Shown in pieces: positions 12,246 through 29,077 of a stretch of DNA of 64,000 nt. A program made the translations under genes and the position numbers. This DNA is from Sorghum bicolor (taxonomy: Eukaryota; Streptophyta; Magnoliopsida; Poales; Poaceae). Each line of letters begins with the position of its first letter. The first letter of the stretch is position 1. Where the stretch lies: contig NC_012870.2 of the NCBI RefSeq assembly GCF_000003195.3, positions 2,327,501-2,391,500 on the forward strand, read 5' to 3'. Under the pieces are notes generated by a model that was not told the DNA's origin, searched no databases, and worked only from the letters and a program-made list of their open reading frames with translations.

Positions 12246-12719
12246 TTATGTAGGAATGTATATATTCCTACTCACACCAAATTATTTTTTCATGCATATT
12301 TATGTTGAACACATATACAACTACTATTTTCTGAATCAAAGTTGGTGAAAAACGACTCTATTGAAATCAAATAGGTATAGAGAGTGCCCTTGTGACATGC
12401 TTGCTTCTACATGAGTGCGCACATTGAGAGCCGACCTTGTGTGCTTGCCAAGCTTATGAAGTAGTCTAAAAAGGACTCACCTCAACGGGGAGCAGTAATA
12501 CCTCTACTAGTCCAGTAGTGTAACTCGTGTAGTTGTGTTCCTTCAGTGTCTCGACTATTTGTGTAGCTAGCCTTAGTAGCTTGTATGTGCTATAGCTTAG
12601 TTCAATTCTTGCTACTAGAATTATTTTAGGAGGCTTGTATTCAAGTGATTATACTAGGTTTGTACTCTCTCTGTCTCATAAAAAACGTTGTTCTGGCAAT
12701 CAAAAACTAATCCATAAAA

Positions 12720-13372
12720 GTGTTAGCAGCAGCAACCCAAGAAAGCCAGCAGCACTAGGGCCAGAAACCTAAGGGTGGAGTAGGTGGTGGTGGCACCAAC
12801 ACCGGTGGCGCGAAGGACACAAAGATGGTAGGGCCCTCGCACCTGCAACCGTCGCTAAAGCTGCTCTAGGAGTTGATGTAGATGAAGTAACATATGTTGA
12901 TGAAGGGGGTGAAGTTCCCACTAGAGCTCATGGCAATGGGCAGCGACAAGTTGTCGATGCCAATGTCGTTCTCGATGATGGCGCACGCGCAGGCGGCAAC
13001 TAAGGACACCAAGACCGCCAAGTTCGACCTCTCTAGGGAGGACGATATCAGGGACAACGATAGTGAGTTCAACGAATTTGATGATGAGGATTTCGAGGAA
13101 CGACGACCTCGACCATGACATGTATGATGACCCCGAGATGATGATGGAGCCCATGGGCATGCCATCAGCCACTGCCGGTGGCGACAAGAAGGGTGGTGGC
13201 AATGGCAATAGCTGCGACAAGAAGGGTGGTGACGGGAATGAGATCCCGGTTCGGATCTAGGGGAACGTCAACAACGGCGATGGCAACAAGAAGGATGGCG
13301 AGGCAAAGGAGAAGCAGAGCCAAGGTGGCGAGGGCGGGGCCAAGAACGATGGTGACCTACGAGCAGTAAAAA
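12720..13372 (+). pseudogene. Decayed HIPP-type metal-binding protein gene (second piece)
   Basis: Conceptual pieces in order: KPKGGVGGGGTNTGGAKD (about 12,760-12,825), VKFPLELMAMGSDKLSM, then KFDLSREDDIRDNDSEFNEF DDEDF (about 13,020-13,095), and after a frameshift DDLDHDMYDDPEMMMEPMG with GGDKKGGGNGN and CDKKGGDGN; a stop at 13,258; then KKDGEAKEKQSQGGEGGAKN. The series Gly-rich linker, LKLP-like segment, Asp/Glu/Phe acidic block, Met-Pro block and GGDKKGG repeats is the usual interior of HIPP proteins. The N-terminal HMA domain (CxxC) and the C-terminal CaaX box are missing, and stops and a frameshift break it. It is called a pseudogene by pattern; no intact relative is in the window. Confidence 0.55.
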
Positions 13373-13612
13373 AATATTTTTATATATAACACGCTTAAGC
13401 AAACACACACAGAAATACCAACATATTATATATGCACCCATAAACCAAGGGCACGACAGCAAACACAACACACTGCACACAAAACCAAGAGCACAACACA
13501 TTGTACACACAAATACAATAGAACCACGCACTTATGCGGCATGCTCATGCACAAAACAAAATTTGATGTGGTTCGAGAGAAAAATATTTGATACGTCTGT
13601 CTTCCTCCTTGT

Positions 13613-13764
13613 ACTTCCTTCGTCCCAAAATAAATACACATCTTACACTTCGAGGAGTCAATTAATTTTACGTTTGACTATATATAAAAACAAAAAATAA
13701 ATAAATACTACATACAAACATCGGTGCTATTTTTGAGATGTGTATTTATTTTGAGACCGAGAAA
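13613..13764. mobile_element. Stowaway-like MITE
   Basis: About 150 bp with ends CTTCCTTCGTCCCAAAATAA and the reverse of TTATTTTGAGACCGAG. The inverted repeat extends into AATACACATCT. These match Stowaway (Tc1/Mariner) ends CTCCCTCCGTCCCAAAATAA. Confidence 0.65.
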
Positions 13765-14127
13765 ATAGTGCATAAGAGAGCCTAGCACTAGAGATGCCCT
13801 CAAGGATTGACCATAGTTGAAGGTTGCCTGACCTCAAATATCTTAAGTTGCAGGGTTCAAAAGTTTGTATATACATGAATTTGTTGAAATAAATGGAAAT
13901 TCTGTCACTTTACAAACTCACATCAACAGAATGCTATTGCAAACTAGTTGCCCATTCCTGTGTAATAACAGCCAACCTAGGAGTTCCTGACATGTAAAAC
14001 CATGGGAAATACCGATACAAGTTAGGGAATACCAAAAACAGCCCTACTGGTGGCAAAGCATTGGAGGGAGGCACCCGAAATGCAGGCGATCTAGGTACAA
14101 GCAGGACAGGGTATGACAAATTCATGG

Positions 14128-18752
<4,625 letters not shown>

Positions 18753-19395
18753 GGCCGCGCGCTCGCTCGCCTAGATCTCGCAGGCAGCCGCAGCAGGCGA
18801 CGGTTCCGTCCGCTCCTCCACCACCTCTCGCTCGCCTGCCTGCCTGCTTGCCACTGGTAGGACTCGAATAGAGTAAGACTAAAATACTTGCGATGTGCGA
18901 GAAGAGGGGGGGGGCGGGACTGGGGAGGGAGGAAGAAAGGACCCGGGTGGGGCGTCCGGGTTGTGGATCCGAGGAAGGTGGTGGTGGTGGGCTTTTCCGC
19001 TCTTCCTTCCCTGCTTTTGGCACCCCTGCTGTCTGCAGCCTGTTTGCTGCTCCTCTTCACAACCTTTCTCCCTCTCCTCCCTGCATTATATACTCGCGAA
19101 TTTCTTTTTCCTTTCCACCGGAAAACAGGAGGATTTTGTGGCCTTTTGATTGAAAGCACCAGGTAGGCAGGTATCCACATGTAAATTCTTTTGATTTGAG
19201 ACAGGAGTATGCTTATGGTTTAGTTATCTCGAATATATGTTCCGTGCCTTTTTATTTTAGGTGCGTGAATGGACTAGGGTTTATGGGCAGTCCAAGATCT
19301 CAAGTGTTAAAAAAATTATGCGCCAAAAGGCATGCTAGATCATGGAAAGAACAACTTGAAATAGGTCATCATACAAACCCTGTTATTATCACCTA

Positions 19396-19475
19396 CTCCC
19401 TCTGTCCTAAAAAAACATAATTATGTATGTCCAGATTCATTGCTAAAATTGCGTTTATTTGTGGAACGGAGGGAG
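19396..19475. mobile_element. Short Stowaway-like MITE
   Basis: 80 bp bounded by CTCCCTCTGTCC and GGAACGGAGGGAG with TA on both sides (19,394-19,395 and 19,476-19,477), the usual TA target duplication of Stowaway. Confidence 0.75.
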
Positions 19476-20671
19476 TAACTTTTATTTGATGCTATATCGG
19501 TAACCACCTGTTATAGTAGTGCATGACTGAGTATTTACAATATTTCACGTGCTATGAACATAGATGCATCGCTCAATCTAAATAGACATAATGAATGTTT
19601 TGTGTTAAAATCTATATACGTAAATATTTTTCTGTTACCATGTCCATGTCTGATGAGGGTTAATGGAGTTTTTTATATAAATCCATAACGAGAGTTCACG
19701 GATGTTTGCACAATTGCACGTGACGTGAAAACCACCCCATAACTACCAAACCATGCCTGATTTTTTTAGAGTGGGAATGTATAATACTCCTAGCCTTTTT
19801 AAAAAAATGGCAAGAGCCCCTATCTTAAGTGATTATGTTAAATTTGTATAAGAACTCTGAGAGGCATGGAACTCCAGTCTCTATGTAGGCCCCTACATGT
19901 CCACAGCACTAAAAAGGAAAACCATAGTACTAAAAAGTTAAATCATAAATAACTCACACAAACACATGTTCCATTCCGGTGACAGTTTAGAAATATATAC
20001 CATAATAGCAATATCTTCTTTTGCCATAAACTAGCAGGTTTGGGAGATGCGGCCACCGGCCATTACTTTTCTTTCAAATGTTCCAAGTGACACAAAAGAA
20101 GGTCTCGTATGATCATATTACCTTATCACTCACCGTTGTTGCAAACCGGTGATCTCATGCATACTCGACATGATATCGTCGTTGTTCGATTACAAAACAA
20201 GAGCTGCTTCAGAAAACATGATGGGCAGCAAAGAGCAGGTACGTAGGTGTTGTGGGCTTCATTGAAATTATTATTTGGAATTGCCATTTCTACCAAAATA
20301 GGCTGCCCAAACAATATGATTTTAATTCAATCGAATTTTATAGATCCATACGGGCCCAAGAAAAAGGCATAGAATTATGTCTAGCTAGCGACACAAAAGG
20401 CTTGTATTCGTTTTGGACGCGTAGTAGTTGCTAGATAAAAGAATTGTAGTAAAAGTTTTAAAGAATTTCTGTGTATATTTATTGGGCCTATATGAAAATG
20501 TGTTCTTGAGGACGAAATGCTTGGTCAAAGTTATCGGAATTATTTATCAAATACAGTAGTATCGTATTTTTATTTTATGACAAGATAGATATTTAATTCA
20601 TTTTATTATTTTCAAATTAGTTTGTAAGCTTGTCAGTGGCTCAGTGCTATGTGGTACTTTTCGGAACCTAA

Positions 20672-20903
20672 AGAACGGTCTTGTTTAGTTGTAAATTTTT
20701 TTGTAAAATGGATAATGTAGAATTTTCGTTTATATTTGATAAATATTGTCTAACTATAAACTAACTAGGTTCAAAAAAATCATCTTACAAATTACAGGCA
20801 AACTGTCCAATTAGTTACTCTTTTATATGCTCTATGCATATATCGTAAGATTCGATGTGACAGAAAATCTAAATTTTTTTGCAAAATTTCTCGAGAACTA
20901 AGA
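20672..20903. mobile_element. Tourist-like MITE
   Basis: About 230 bp from GGTCTTGTTTAGTTG to GAGAACTAAGA, with GATTCGATGTGACAG and the ACTAACTAGGTTCAAA interior of the GGCCTTGTTTAG family. The right end is decayed. Confidence 0.65.
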
Positions 20904-21156
20904 TCAACTTCAACAGCTTAGCTATCCTTGTTATGAGGCTATTTTAGAATTTATATAGTAAAAAATAGACTCGAACAGTTGTGCCATCTATTTTTGTAAA
21001 ATAGAAAATTAGGTATCCCTTGATTTTCGGTGGCTATATATAGCCAACCACCGACGCTAGCTATCTGATTTTGTAAAATAGCAAGGCTGTTGTGGACCTC
21101 TTCTTTTTAAAAAAGTTTTTTATTTTACAAAATAGCTAAACAATAGAATTTGACTA

Positions 21157-21411
21157 CTTTCTCCGTCCATAAAAGAATCAATTCTCAGAATTCGTGCCAG
21201 TCAAACTTTTTTAAGTTTGACTAACTTTATAGAAAAGAATAACAACATATATGACATAAAATGCGCATCATATGAAAATATATTCTATGATGAATCTAAT
21301 GATATTAATTTGATATAATAAATCTTAGTGTTTTTCTAGAAATTTGGTCAAAATTTAAAAATTTTGACTTCGAAAAACTCTAGAAATTGACTCTTTCATG
21401 GACGGATGGAG
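21157..21411. mobile_element. Stowaway-like MITE
   Basis: About 255 bp with ends CTTTCTCCGTCCATAAAAGA and the reverse of CTTTCATGGACGGATGGAG, flanked by TA (21,155-21,156 and 21,412-21,413). Confidence 0.8.
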
Positions 21412-21711
21412 TACTAATAATTTTAGCCAATCTCTTGAAGGTGCTCTAAACAAGGAAGATCTCATAGTTTTCATTTTTCTCTTCCACTTACAACTCCATT
21501 TCTTAAAAGCTTTTATTCTGTAACAGCTGCCAATGTGCCACACCTAGTAAGCACTGGAGTGGCAAATAATGCCCGCAATTAAGTTTTAAAGAGAAGATAA
21601 TACCAACAATTTGATGATAAAATGTTACCTGATTCAAATGAGTGGATCCATATCTTTGTAGCTTCTATTTAATTTATAATAAGACGATACCTTCAATTCA
21701 TAAGTAGTAGA

Positions 21712-21959
21712 CTCCCTCTGTTCCAAATTATAAGTCATTTTAAAAATTTTGAAAAGTCAAAATATTTCAAGTTTAACCAAAATTATAGAAACAACTATAA
21801 AAAATTATGACATCAAATAGTTATATATTATAAAAATACAATTGATGAAGAATCTAATGATCCTGAGTTGGTATCATATAAATTTGATCAAACTTGAGAT
21901 CCTTTGACTCTCTAAAATTTCTTGAAATGACTTACAATTTATGATGCAGGGACAGGGAG
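21712..21959. mobile_element. Stowaway-like MITE
   Basis: About 248 bp from CTCCCTCTGTTCCAAATTAT to AATTTATGATGCAGGGACAG and GGAG, with long subterminal complementarity (ATAAGTCATTTT against AAATGACTTACAAT). Confidence 0.7.
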
Positions 21960-22832
21960 TACATACTAACTACATGCTAACAATGATACTCATTATGATC
22001 TACTTCAAAATTTAGCACTTTATTAATTTCCATACAGGTAACGGTAGTAATAACGTAACTCCTAGCTTAGTCAAAAGCAGTAGCGTTTACTTTAGCACTC
22101 ATCAGTTTTCGCTTCCGTTACATATATTCTCTTTCCATTTGTTTGCACAAGTAGCAACAATAAAATCCACGCTGCTGTCTGAACCAAAAAGAATGTATGA
22201 CTTAGCTTGCCACAGCCTGCCAGGCCATACGGTTTATTATTACCGATAAGCACGAGATTATGCTGGCAATGTGAAGCTGATGGAATATATAGCTAGCCAC
22301 CACACCACACCATGCATATAGTCGTTGGCCGTCACATGCATGATGCATGTGTGGAAGCAACGCAAGCAACGGCCAAGCACTTACGAGGATCGAAGTCGCT
22401 GTCAGAATAATAACACGGCGCAACGCGAGTCGTCGTTAATTAATTATACATATACTACTACTATACTACAACAGATAAACCTCACATGCCGGCGTCGCTA
22501 TCGCGATTCGCTACGCAGAGCGACGCATGACCGATGCATCGCTGCTGGCTTTGACCAGTCTCGGCAAGCGATCGATGGAGCGCCTGACGGATGGATCGAT
22601 GTGCACTTGTGCTTGTGCAGGCATATCAGCATATATGTTCGCTTGATGCATGGCGCAGTATACAATACAATTATACGATTGGCAGGCAAAAGGAAAAAGG
22701 GCACACACGTCGTCGTCGCCTTCGTCTCGGCTATAAAGGACCAACCTTTGTGCAAAGCGATCGAGCTGGTAAAGCCGTGGCAGCAGCAGAAGTGACGAAC
22801 GGAGTGAGCGCGCGCTCTGGAATCTGGATTGT

Positions 22833-23166
22833 TAGGCCTTGCTTAGTTTCCATCTACAATTTTTTTATCCATCCCATCAAATATTTAAATACATAATAGA
22901 GTATTAAATATAGATAAAAAATAAACTAATTATAAAGTTTGGTTAGATATCACGAGACGAATCTTTTAAACTCAGTTAGTCTATGATTAGTCTTAAATGC
23001 CTACTTGTGCTAATGATGGATTAATTAGACATAATAAATTCGTCTCATAGTTTTCTGACGACTTATGTAATTAGTTTTTTAGTAGTATCCGAACACCCAT
23101 TTCGATATCCTACAAAACATCTAATGTGACATCAAAAATTTTTTACTCCCCAACTAGACAAGGCCT
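22833..23166. mobile_element. Long Tourist-like MITE
   Basis: About 334 bp from GGCCTTGCTTAGTTTCC to CCCAACTAGACAAGGCC. The interior includes ACGAGACGAATCTTTTAAA and TTAATTAGACATAATAAATT. It resembles the 345-bp subfamily at 29,999 and 35,481 in reverse orientation. Confidence 0.7.
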
Positions 23167-24828
23167 CAGTATTTGCGTTAATTAGGCTCTTCACACTGTG
23201 AGTGGTGCTAGTTACGCTTCACGTATGTCAGCTCATAGTAATGCTTAATTGGGTTTAGGACTGCAATGTGTAAGTGATGCCAGAAAAAAGTAGGGTTTGT
23301 TCTTTATCTTCTATAGCAGCCTGAGCAAAATGTTAGGTGCAGTCTCACAACAATACAAATACTAGTTCTTTATTGTTTGGAGCACTGGCGCAACTATGTT
23401 CTGCGCTACTAGTTTTTTTTTGTACAGCTTCAAATTAACACCGCCTGCCACATCGTATGGAATGACTTTTGAATACTCTCTCTCTTCTTTTATCACCGCT
23501 CAAACGTAACATTGTGAAAAGCTTTCTTGTTCGCTTCGATTTCTCAGTCGAATCTGATAGTCATTCAGCAATATTCTTCTATAAAAATAAATCAACGAAC
23601 AATATTTTTTACTATAGTTTATCAGCTAAACCAATAATACGTTATAAGGCCAATACGTCCAAGGGACAGATCTGATTGCGTGTAGGTACGTACGAGTACC
23701 AGTACTGCTAGCAATACCTCCCGTCAGTCGGCGAACAGTACATAACAGTACGTGAAGTCGACGAGGAAAAGAACATTTGCGCTACTAGAGGTCGTGTAAC
23801 TAGTCTAGGAACAAACAAGCTTCGCTCTGTTGGTTTAAATTTATTGTCGAATCGATTAGTTATTTAATAATATTTTTTAATAACAAATTAGTGAATATTA
23901 CTTTTAAATATGGTTTACCAGTCAAATGAACAAAGATATCCTATCGTACCACACCGTACCGGTGTCACACTAGCACCTAATTGAACTCCGTGTGGATGCT
24001 TACGGTTGCGGACGGCACCGATAGTAGGATCTTGTTCCACGTCGTCCGGGCCGCACACATTTAGGATCAAAACAGCATGGATCGAGCTTTCGTTACCACG
24101 TTGCACGCAAGCACATCATTAGCTCCTAATAATGATGTCACGGACGACGAGATCAAACGCGATAGAGAGGAATAGTTGTGCTACCAAACCATAGCAGCAA
24201 GCAGAAGACCCCGCAACCCCGCACGCACGCCGCGGCGCGGCGCACGACTTGGCACGGGCCCCTCGTGATGGGCACTTGAATCCATCACTCAAAAATCAAA
24301 AACTTTTTAAGATTTTTTGTCATATTAAATATTATAACACATACATAAAGTATTAAAATAAATAATTACATAGTTTATCTATTAATAGATTAGTTAAGCT
24401 CAAACGATTCGTCATACAAATTACAGACAAATTATATAATTAATTATTTTCTAATCTATATTTAATATTCAATATATACATCCAAGGATTTGTATATCTC
24501 AAAAAAAATTAGAACTATGGCTTTGTAGTTCCGAACTGGAAAAAATTTTTATCCATCACATCGAATGTTTAAACGCATACATGAAATATTAAATATTGAT
24601 AAAAAATAAACTAATTATATAGATTACTTGAAAATCACGAGACGAATCTTTTAAACCTAATTACTCCATAATTTATCTTAAGTGCTATAATAACCAACAC
24701 ATGCTAATGACAGATTAATTAGGCTTAATAAATTCGTCTTTCAGTTTCCAAACAAATTTTATAATTAATTTTTATTATTAGTACTCTTTCCCACGTCCTC
24801 TCAAACATTCACACCTAAAATATTTTCA

Positions 24829-25070
24829 GGCCTTATTTACTTTTAAAAAAATTTGTAAAATAGAAATAGTAGTATCTCCGTTTGTATTTGACAAATATTA
24901 TCCAATTATGAACTAAATAGGCTTAAAAGATTTATCTCGTCAATTTTGACTAAATTGTACAATTAGTTTTAATTTTTATCTTTATTTAATACTCTATATA
25001 TACGTCTAAATATTCGATGTGACAGAAAATCTGAAAAAATTTGTAAAATTTTTTGGAACTAAACAAGGCC
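24829..25070. mobile_element. Tourist-like MITE
   Basis: About 242 bp from AGGCCTTATTTACTTT to GGAACTAAACAAGGCC, with the interior GATTTATCTCGTCAATTTTG and ATTCGATGTGACAGAAAATC. Confidence 0.8.
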
Positions 25071-25823
25071 TTAATGCTCAACAGAGACAGCACAGTCGCA
25101 TCGCGCGTCGCACGGCGCACAGCTACTGGAGCAGGAGCAGTAGTACTCTACTCCGCTACGGCACACGGCAGCGGCGGCGTCGTCTTCCATGCTACTACTG
25201 CTCGTCTGCTCGGCAGTAGTGGCCAGACCCAGAAAGCGCAGTACGTGCGTGCGTGCGGCCGCTGGGGCCGGAACGCCCCTTTCCGTCCCCACTATTTCCG
25301 TTCCCCGTGCGCGTACGGGACGGGGAAGATCTTTTGCCCCCCTCGCTTTGTCCCTCGTCCCCTCTGCTCCTCCTCGCCGCTCGACGTGACGGGCGGCGTA
25401 AATGCGCTGCCGGCCGGCCGCGCTACGGCGTGCGCGTGCGCGCACCCGGCACGCCCGTAGCCCGCGTAGCCTGTACCACGACGCGACCGCGCGCACGGGG
25501 GAGGAGTGCCGGCCCGCCTCCGATTCAATTCCTGTCCCGACACCGGGGCCGGGGCCGGTGCGCGGTGCGCCTCGCGTTCGGCACTCGCATTCGCACGCAC
25601 GAGGGGCTGCATCGCTCGCGCGCCGTGGCTGCCCACACCTTCAATGCCGCAGCTGGCGAGCCGCTGGAAACTGGAGTGGCCTTGACATTTGCGCATGCAA
25701 ACCAGCACGGCGCGGGCTACGTACGGAGTACTACTTGTACTCCTGCTCGTCTGCTCCTGCAGCAACCAAATGCTGGCTCCTGTTGCTGCACTGTTACCGT
25801 GAACGAGCCGGCGGACGCGACCA
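25071..25823. other. GC-rich island without recognisable gene
   Basis: About 750 bp of high GC between MITEs, open in several frames on both strands (up to about 197 codons). None has a family motif, a low-ambiguity start or splice signals. GC content alone explains the open frames. Confidence 0.5.
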
Positions 25824-26038
25824 AGGTCTTGTTTAGTTCACGCTGAAAACCAAAAAGTTTTCAAGATTCCCCGTCACATTGAATCTTGTGGCACTTACAT
25901 GAAACATTAAATGTAGACGAAAATAAAAACTAATTACACAGTTTAGCTGTAAATCACAAGACGAATCTTTTGATCCTAGTTAGTCCATGATTGGATAATA
26001 TTTATCGCAAACAAACTTTTCAGAACTAAACAAGGCCC
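25824..26038. mobile_element. Tourist-like MITE
   Basis: About 215 bp from AAGGTCTTGTTTAGTTC to AGAACTAAACAAGGCCC, with interior TTCCCCGTCACATTGAATC. It joins the end of the GC-rich island. Confidence 0.8.
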
Positions 26039-26357
26039 AAACAATGAACTGTTAACCCCCGATCGAGGGCGTCGTTCCGTACGGGCACGACACAGTTGAC
26101 GCGTGGAAGCAAGCAAACATTCCAGAACGTCCCCGGCCAGGGCAGGGGAGGTCGACGCTCAATTGCCTCCAGGCTCCAGCTCGCACGGGAGAGGACAACG
26201 ACGGCACGACGCACATTACCCATGCGCTCTTGGCACGGATCCTCGTCTGCCCGTGTGTCTCCATGAATCGCCCTCGCCCAGGCAGTCTTGAATCCAGGAG
26301 ATGTTAACCTCGCTCGCCAACTGCACAAGCCGTGGTCTACCACGTTTACGTACCCTA

Positions 26358-26600
26358 GGCCTTGTTTAGTTTCAAAACATTTTGCAAAATAGAAATAGTG
26401 TCATTTTCGTTTGTATTTGACAAATATTATCCAAACATGTATTAACTAGACTCAAAAGATTCGTCTCGTCAATTTCGGTTAAACTTTGCAATTAGTTTTT
26501 ATTTTCATTTATGTTTAATACTTAATGCATGCGTCTAAAGATTTGATGTGACGGAAAATCTGAAAAATTTTGCAAAATTTCCTAGGAACTAAACAAGGCC
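26358..26600. mobile_element. Tourist-like MITE
   Basis: 243 bp bounded by GGCCTTGTTTAGTTTC and GGAACTAAACAAGGCC with matching CTA flanks on both sides. It is one of the best-preserved copies in the window. Confidence 0.85.
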
Positions 26601-27786
26601 CTATTCCATTTGTATTTTTTTTTGGGTACTCCTGATGAGTGATCTCGCTGCCTCCTCGTGATGAATCCGTCGGACAGAGCAGAGCAGGGCAGTGGTACGT
26701 GTGTGCACAGTGCCATGGAATTGTTCGCAGCATCGCTATCGCATCGCAGGCTTCCGTGTGCGTGAGACATGACCCCAGAGCACTCGTCGTCATTGCAGCG
26801 TAGGCTAGGGCCCAGAGGTACGGTGACGCAGGTCGTAGCTGCAGGGGCGCCCTGCTTTTCGTACGCCCGGCCTGCCCTGCCGCCCCTGCGCCGCACCGCT
26901 GCCCAGACAGACGCGCGCCGCGGATGCGACGGAGTGATGAATTCCCCGTCCTCGCACGCAACGGCGACGCCGACGCAGATGCATGCGCCGGCGCGGCCTC
27001 GGGACTCGGAGAGCGGGCAGTCTTATCACCCCCCCCCCCCCCCCGACGAGGCGACGATGGCCTTGGCATGCGGCACGATCATTAAAAAATAATTAACTAC
27101 ATAACGCCGGCATAAGTAATTTATAAGATAATTTATTAGATATAATTAAGTAATATTTATCAAATATAAATAAAAATACTACCATGTTTATTTTTGCTAA
27201 ATCTTTTTTAACTCAACAAGGACTCACTGTGGCTCTAGTTTCGTTTTTTTTTGCAAAATTACTGTAAATCTTTGTTTAGATCCAATTTTTTTGTAAAATG
27301 AATATTATAGTATTTTCGTTTTTATTTAACAAATATTATTCAATTATAGACTAACTAGTTGCGACTTTTTTTTTGCAAAAATAGTTACCATAGCAATTTC
27401 GTTTATATGATAATTATTGTTAGCAATTTCGTTTATATGATAATTATTGTTCAATTATTGTCTAATTAGGTTCAAAAATTTCGTCTCGCAAATTACAGGT
27501 AGGCTGTATAATTAGTTATTTTTTTATCTATATTTAAAGCTTTATGCATACTTTCTCTCGAGAAACAACTTTAATTACATATATATTAAAAAATATTAAT
27601 ATTTATGATATATAAAGATCTTTTCATTTATAAATTTATTTAAAGATATAAATATTGTATGTATTTTTTATTAATGGAGTCAAACTTGTGACACACAGTG
27701 ACAATTAAATAGAGATGGAGTATGCCGTAAGATTTAATGTATCTTCGATGTGACGAGAATCATTTTACAAAATGTTCGGCGAACTA
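26601..27786. other. Intergenic with decayed MITEs and a poly-C run
   Basis: 26,620-27,090 is GC-rich with open frames on both strands but no recognised product. A run of 16 C lies at 27,029-27,044. 27,235-27,780 contains overlapping decayed pieces of the GGCCTTGTTTAG MITE family. Confidence 0.5.
27391..27450. repeat. Perfect 30-bp tandem duplication
   Basis: 27,391-27,420 and 27,421-27,450 are identical (start TAGCAATTTCGTTTATATGA) and lie inside a decayed MITE interior. Confidence 0.9.
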
Positions 27787-28042
27787 AGGGCTTGTTTAGA
27801 TGAAAAACTTTTTGGATTTTGACACTGTAGCACTTTTGTTTTTATTTGACAAACATTGTCCAATCATGGAGTAACTAGGCTTAAAAGATTCGTTTCGCGA
27901 TTTACAGACAAACTGTGTAATTAGTTTTTATTTTTATCTATATTTAATACTCCATGTATGTGCCACAAGATTCGATGTGACGAGGAATCTTGTAAAGTTT
28001 TAGGTTTTTGGGTGTTTTTAAACAATGCCTAAATAAGGCCTC
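27787..28042. mobile_element. Tourist-like MITE
   Basis: About 255 bp from AGGGCTTGTTTAGATG to AACAATGCCTAAATAAGGCC, with ACTGTAGCACTTTTG and GATTCGATGTGACGAGG. Confidence 0.7.
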
Positions 28043-28048
28043 AGGCCC

Positions 28049-28080
28049 GTTGCGCGTTGCGTTGCGTTGCGTTGCGTCGC
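28049..28080. repeat. (GTTGC)n pentanucleotide repeat
   Basis: About five units of GTTGC with one variant. The same pentamer in the other strand sense occurs in the intron of the third UGT at 52,396-52,419. Confidence 0.8.
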
Positions 28081-28430
28081 AGTGTACCCGCGTGCACGCG
28101 TCCGTTGGTTTGAGGACGTCAGGTCGGTCTGAGCCATGGAGGAGGGAAGTGGGTTGGTGGCCATGATGGTGGCTCTGGCAGGCAGATCGCGCTGCGCGAA
28201 CCACTGGCATGTCGCCCTGCTTGCGCTGTCCTGCCGGCTGCCGCTGCCCACCCCAGCCCTGCTCGCACACGCACGCGATATTCTACCCTACTCCTGCTCG
28301 GCTCCCAATGGCGATCACAAGTGAGATGCGGCTAGAGATACGCGGCTGACGGAGGTAGCTGTAGGATCGGATCACGGGAGCGCCTGCTGCATTGCTGTGC
28401 CGCCGTTGTCTTCCAGCTTCTCCGTTACTG

Positions 28431-28820
28431 TAGGGTCTTGTGAATTTTTTTTGAATTTGAATACTGTAGCATTTTCATTGGTTGTGGCAAATATTATTCA
28501 ATCATAGACTAACTACAATCAAAAGATTCATCTCGCGACTTACAGACAAACTGTGTAATTAGTTTTTATTTTCGTCTATATTTATTGCTTTATGTATATG
28601 CCGTAAGATTTCGGATTTCGCTACTGTAGCACTTTCGTTTGTTTGTGACAAATATTATTCAATAATAGACTAACTTGGGTCAAAAGATTCGGCTCGCGAT
28701 TTACAAACTGTGTAATTAGTTTTGTTTTCATCTATATTTAAACATGCATATGTCGCAAGATTCGATGTGACGAGAATCTGATATTTTTTTTTGTTTTTAG
28801 GGTGAACTAAACAAAGCCCA
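28431..28820. mobile_element. Two abutting decayed Tourist-like MITE copies
   Basis: Two consecutive copies of the MITE interior (ACTGTAGCA..., then GTGTAATTAGTTTT...) at about 28,431-28,610 and 28,611-28,820. The second ends in GGTGAACTAAACAAAGCCC. Confidence 0.6.
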
Positions 28821-28832
28821 AAGCACTAGTCC

Positions 28833-29077
28833 AGGCCTCGTTTACTCCCCAGAAAATTTTGCAAAATTTTTCACATTCTCCGACACATCGAATCTTTAGA
28901 CGCATGCATGGAGTATTAAATATAGACGAAAATAAAAACTAATTGCACAGTTTGGTCGAAATTGACGAGACAAATCTTTTGAGCCTAATTAGTCCATGAT
29001 TAAACAATATTTGTCAAATACAAACGAAAATGCTACAGTGTCCATTTCCCAAAAATTTTCGGAACTAAACAAGGCCC
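28833..29077. mobile_element. Tourist-like MITE
   Basis: About 245 bp from GGCCTCGTTTACTCCCC to CGGAACTAAACAAGGCCC, well preserved, with CGAGACAAATCTTTTGAGCC. Confidence 0.8.

Larger units (their letters stand above)
18753..24828. other. Gene-poor intergenic region upstream of BSK
   Basis: 18,753-19,150 is the GC-rich 5' flank of the BSK gene with long but unsupported frames. The rest is AT-rich and holds scattered MITEs (listed separately) and decayed MITE copies near 24,290-24,530 and 24,535-24,810. No gene was recognised. A moderately GC-rich stretch at 22,200-22,800 has short frames without family features. Confidence 0.5.

Noticed and set aside
12065..12253. Short frame ending in a His/Thr repeat
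   Set aside because: Translation of a CA microsatellite.
22200..22800. Possible gene or miRNA precursor in the GC-richer patch
   Set aside because: No known mature miRNA sequence or stable hairpin recognised and no protein motif in its short frames.
25053..25846. Overlapping GC-rich frames of 135-197 codons
   Set aside because: Open on both strands, no motif, no splice signals, bounded by MITEs.
27029..27044. Poly-C run (and the poly-G run at 44,743-44,758) as regulatory structure
   Set aside because: Homopolymers of this length are prone to sequencing error and have no further context; noted only as composition.
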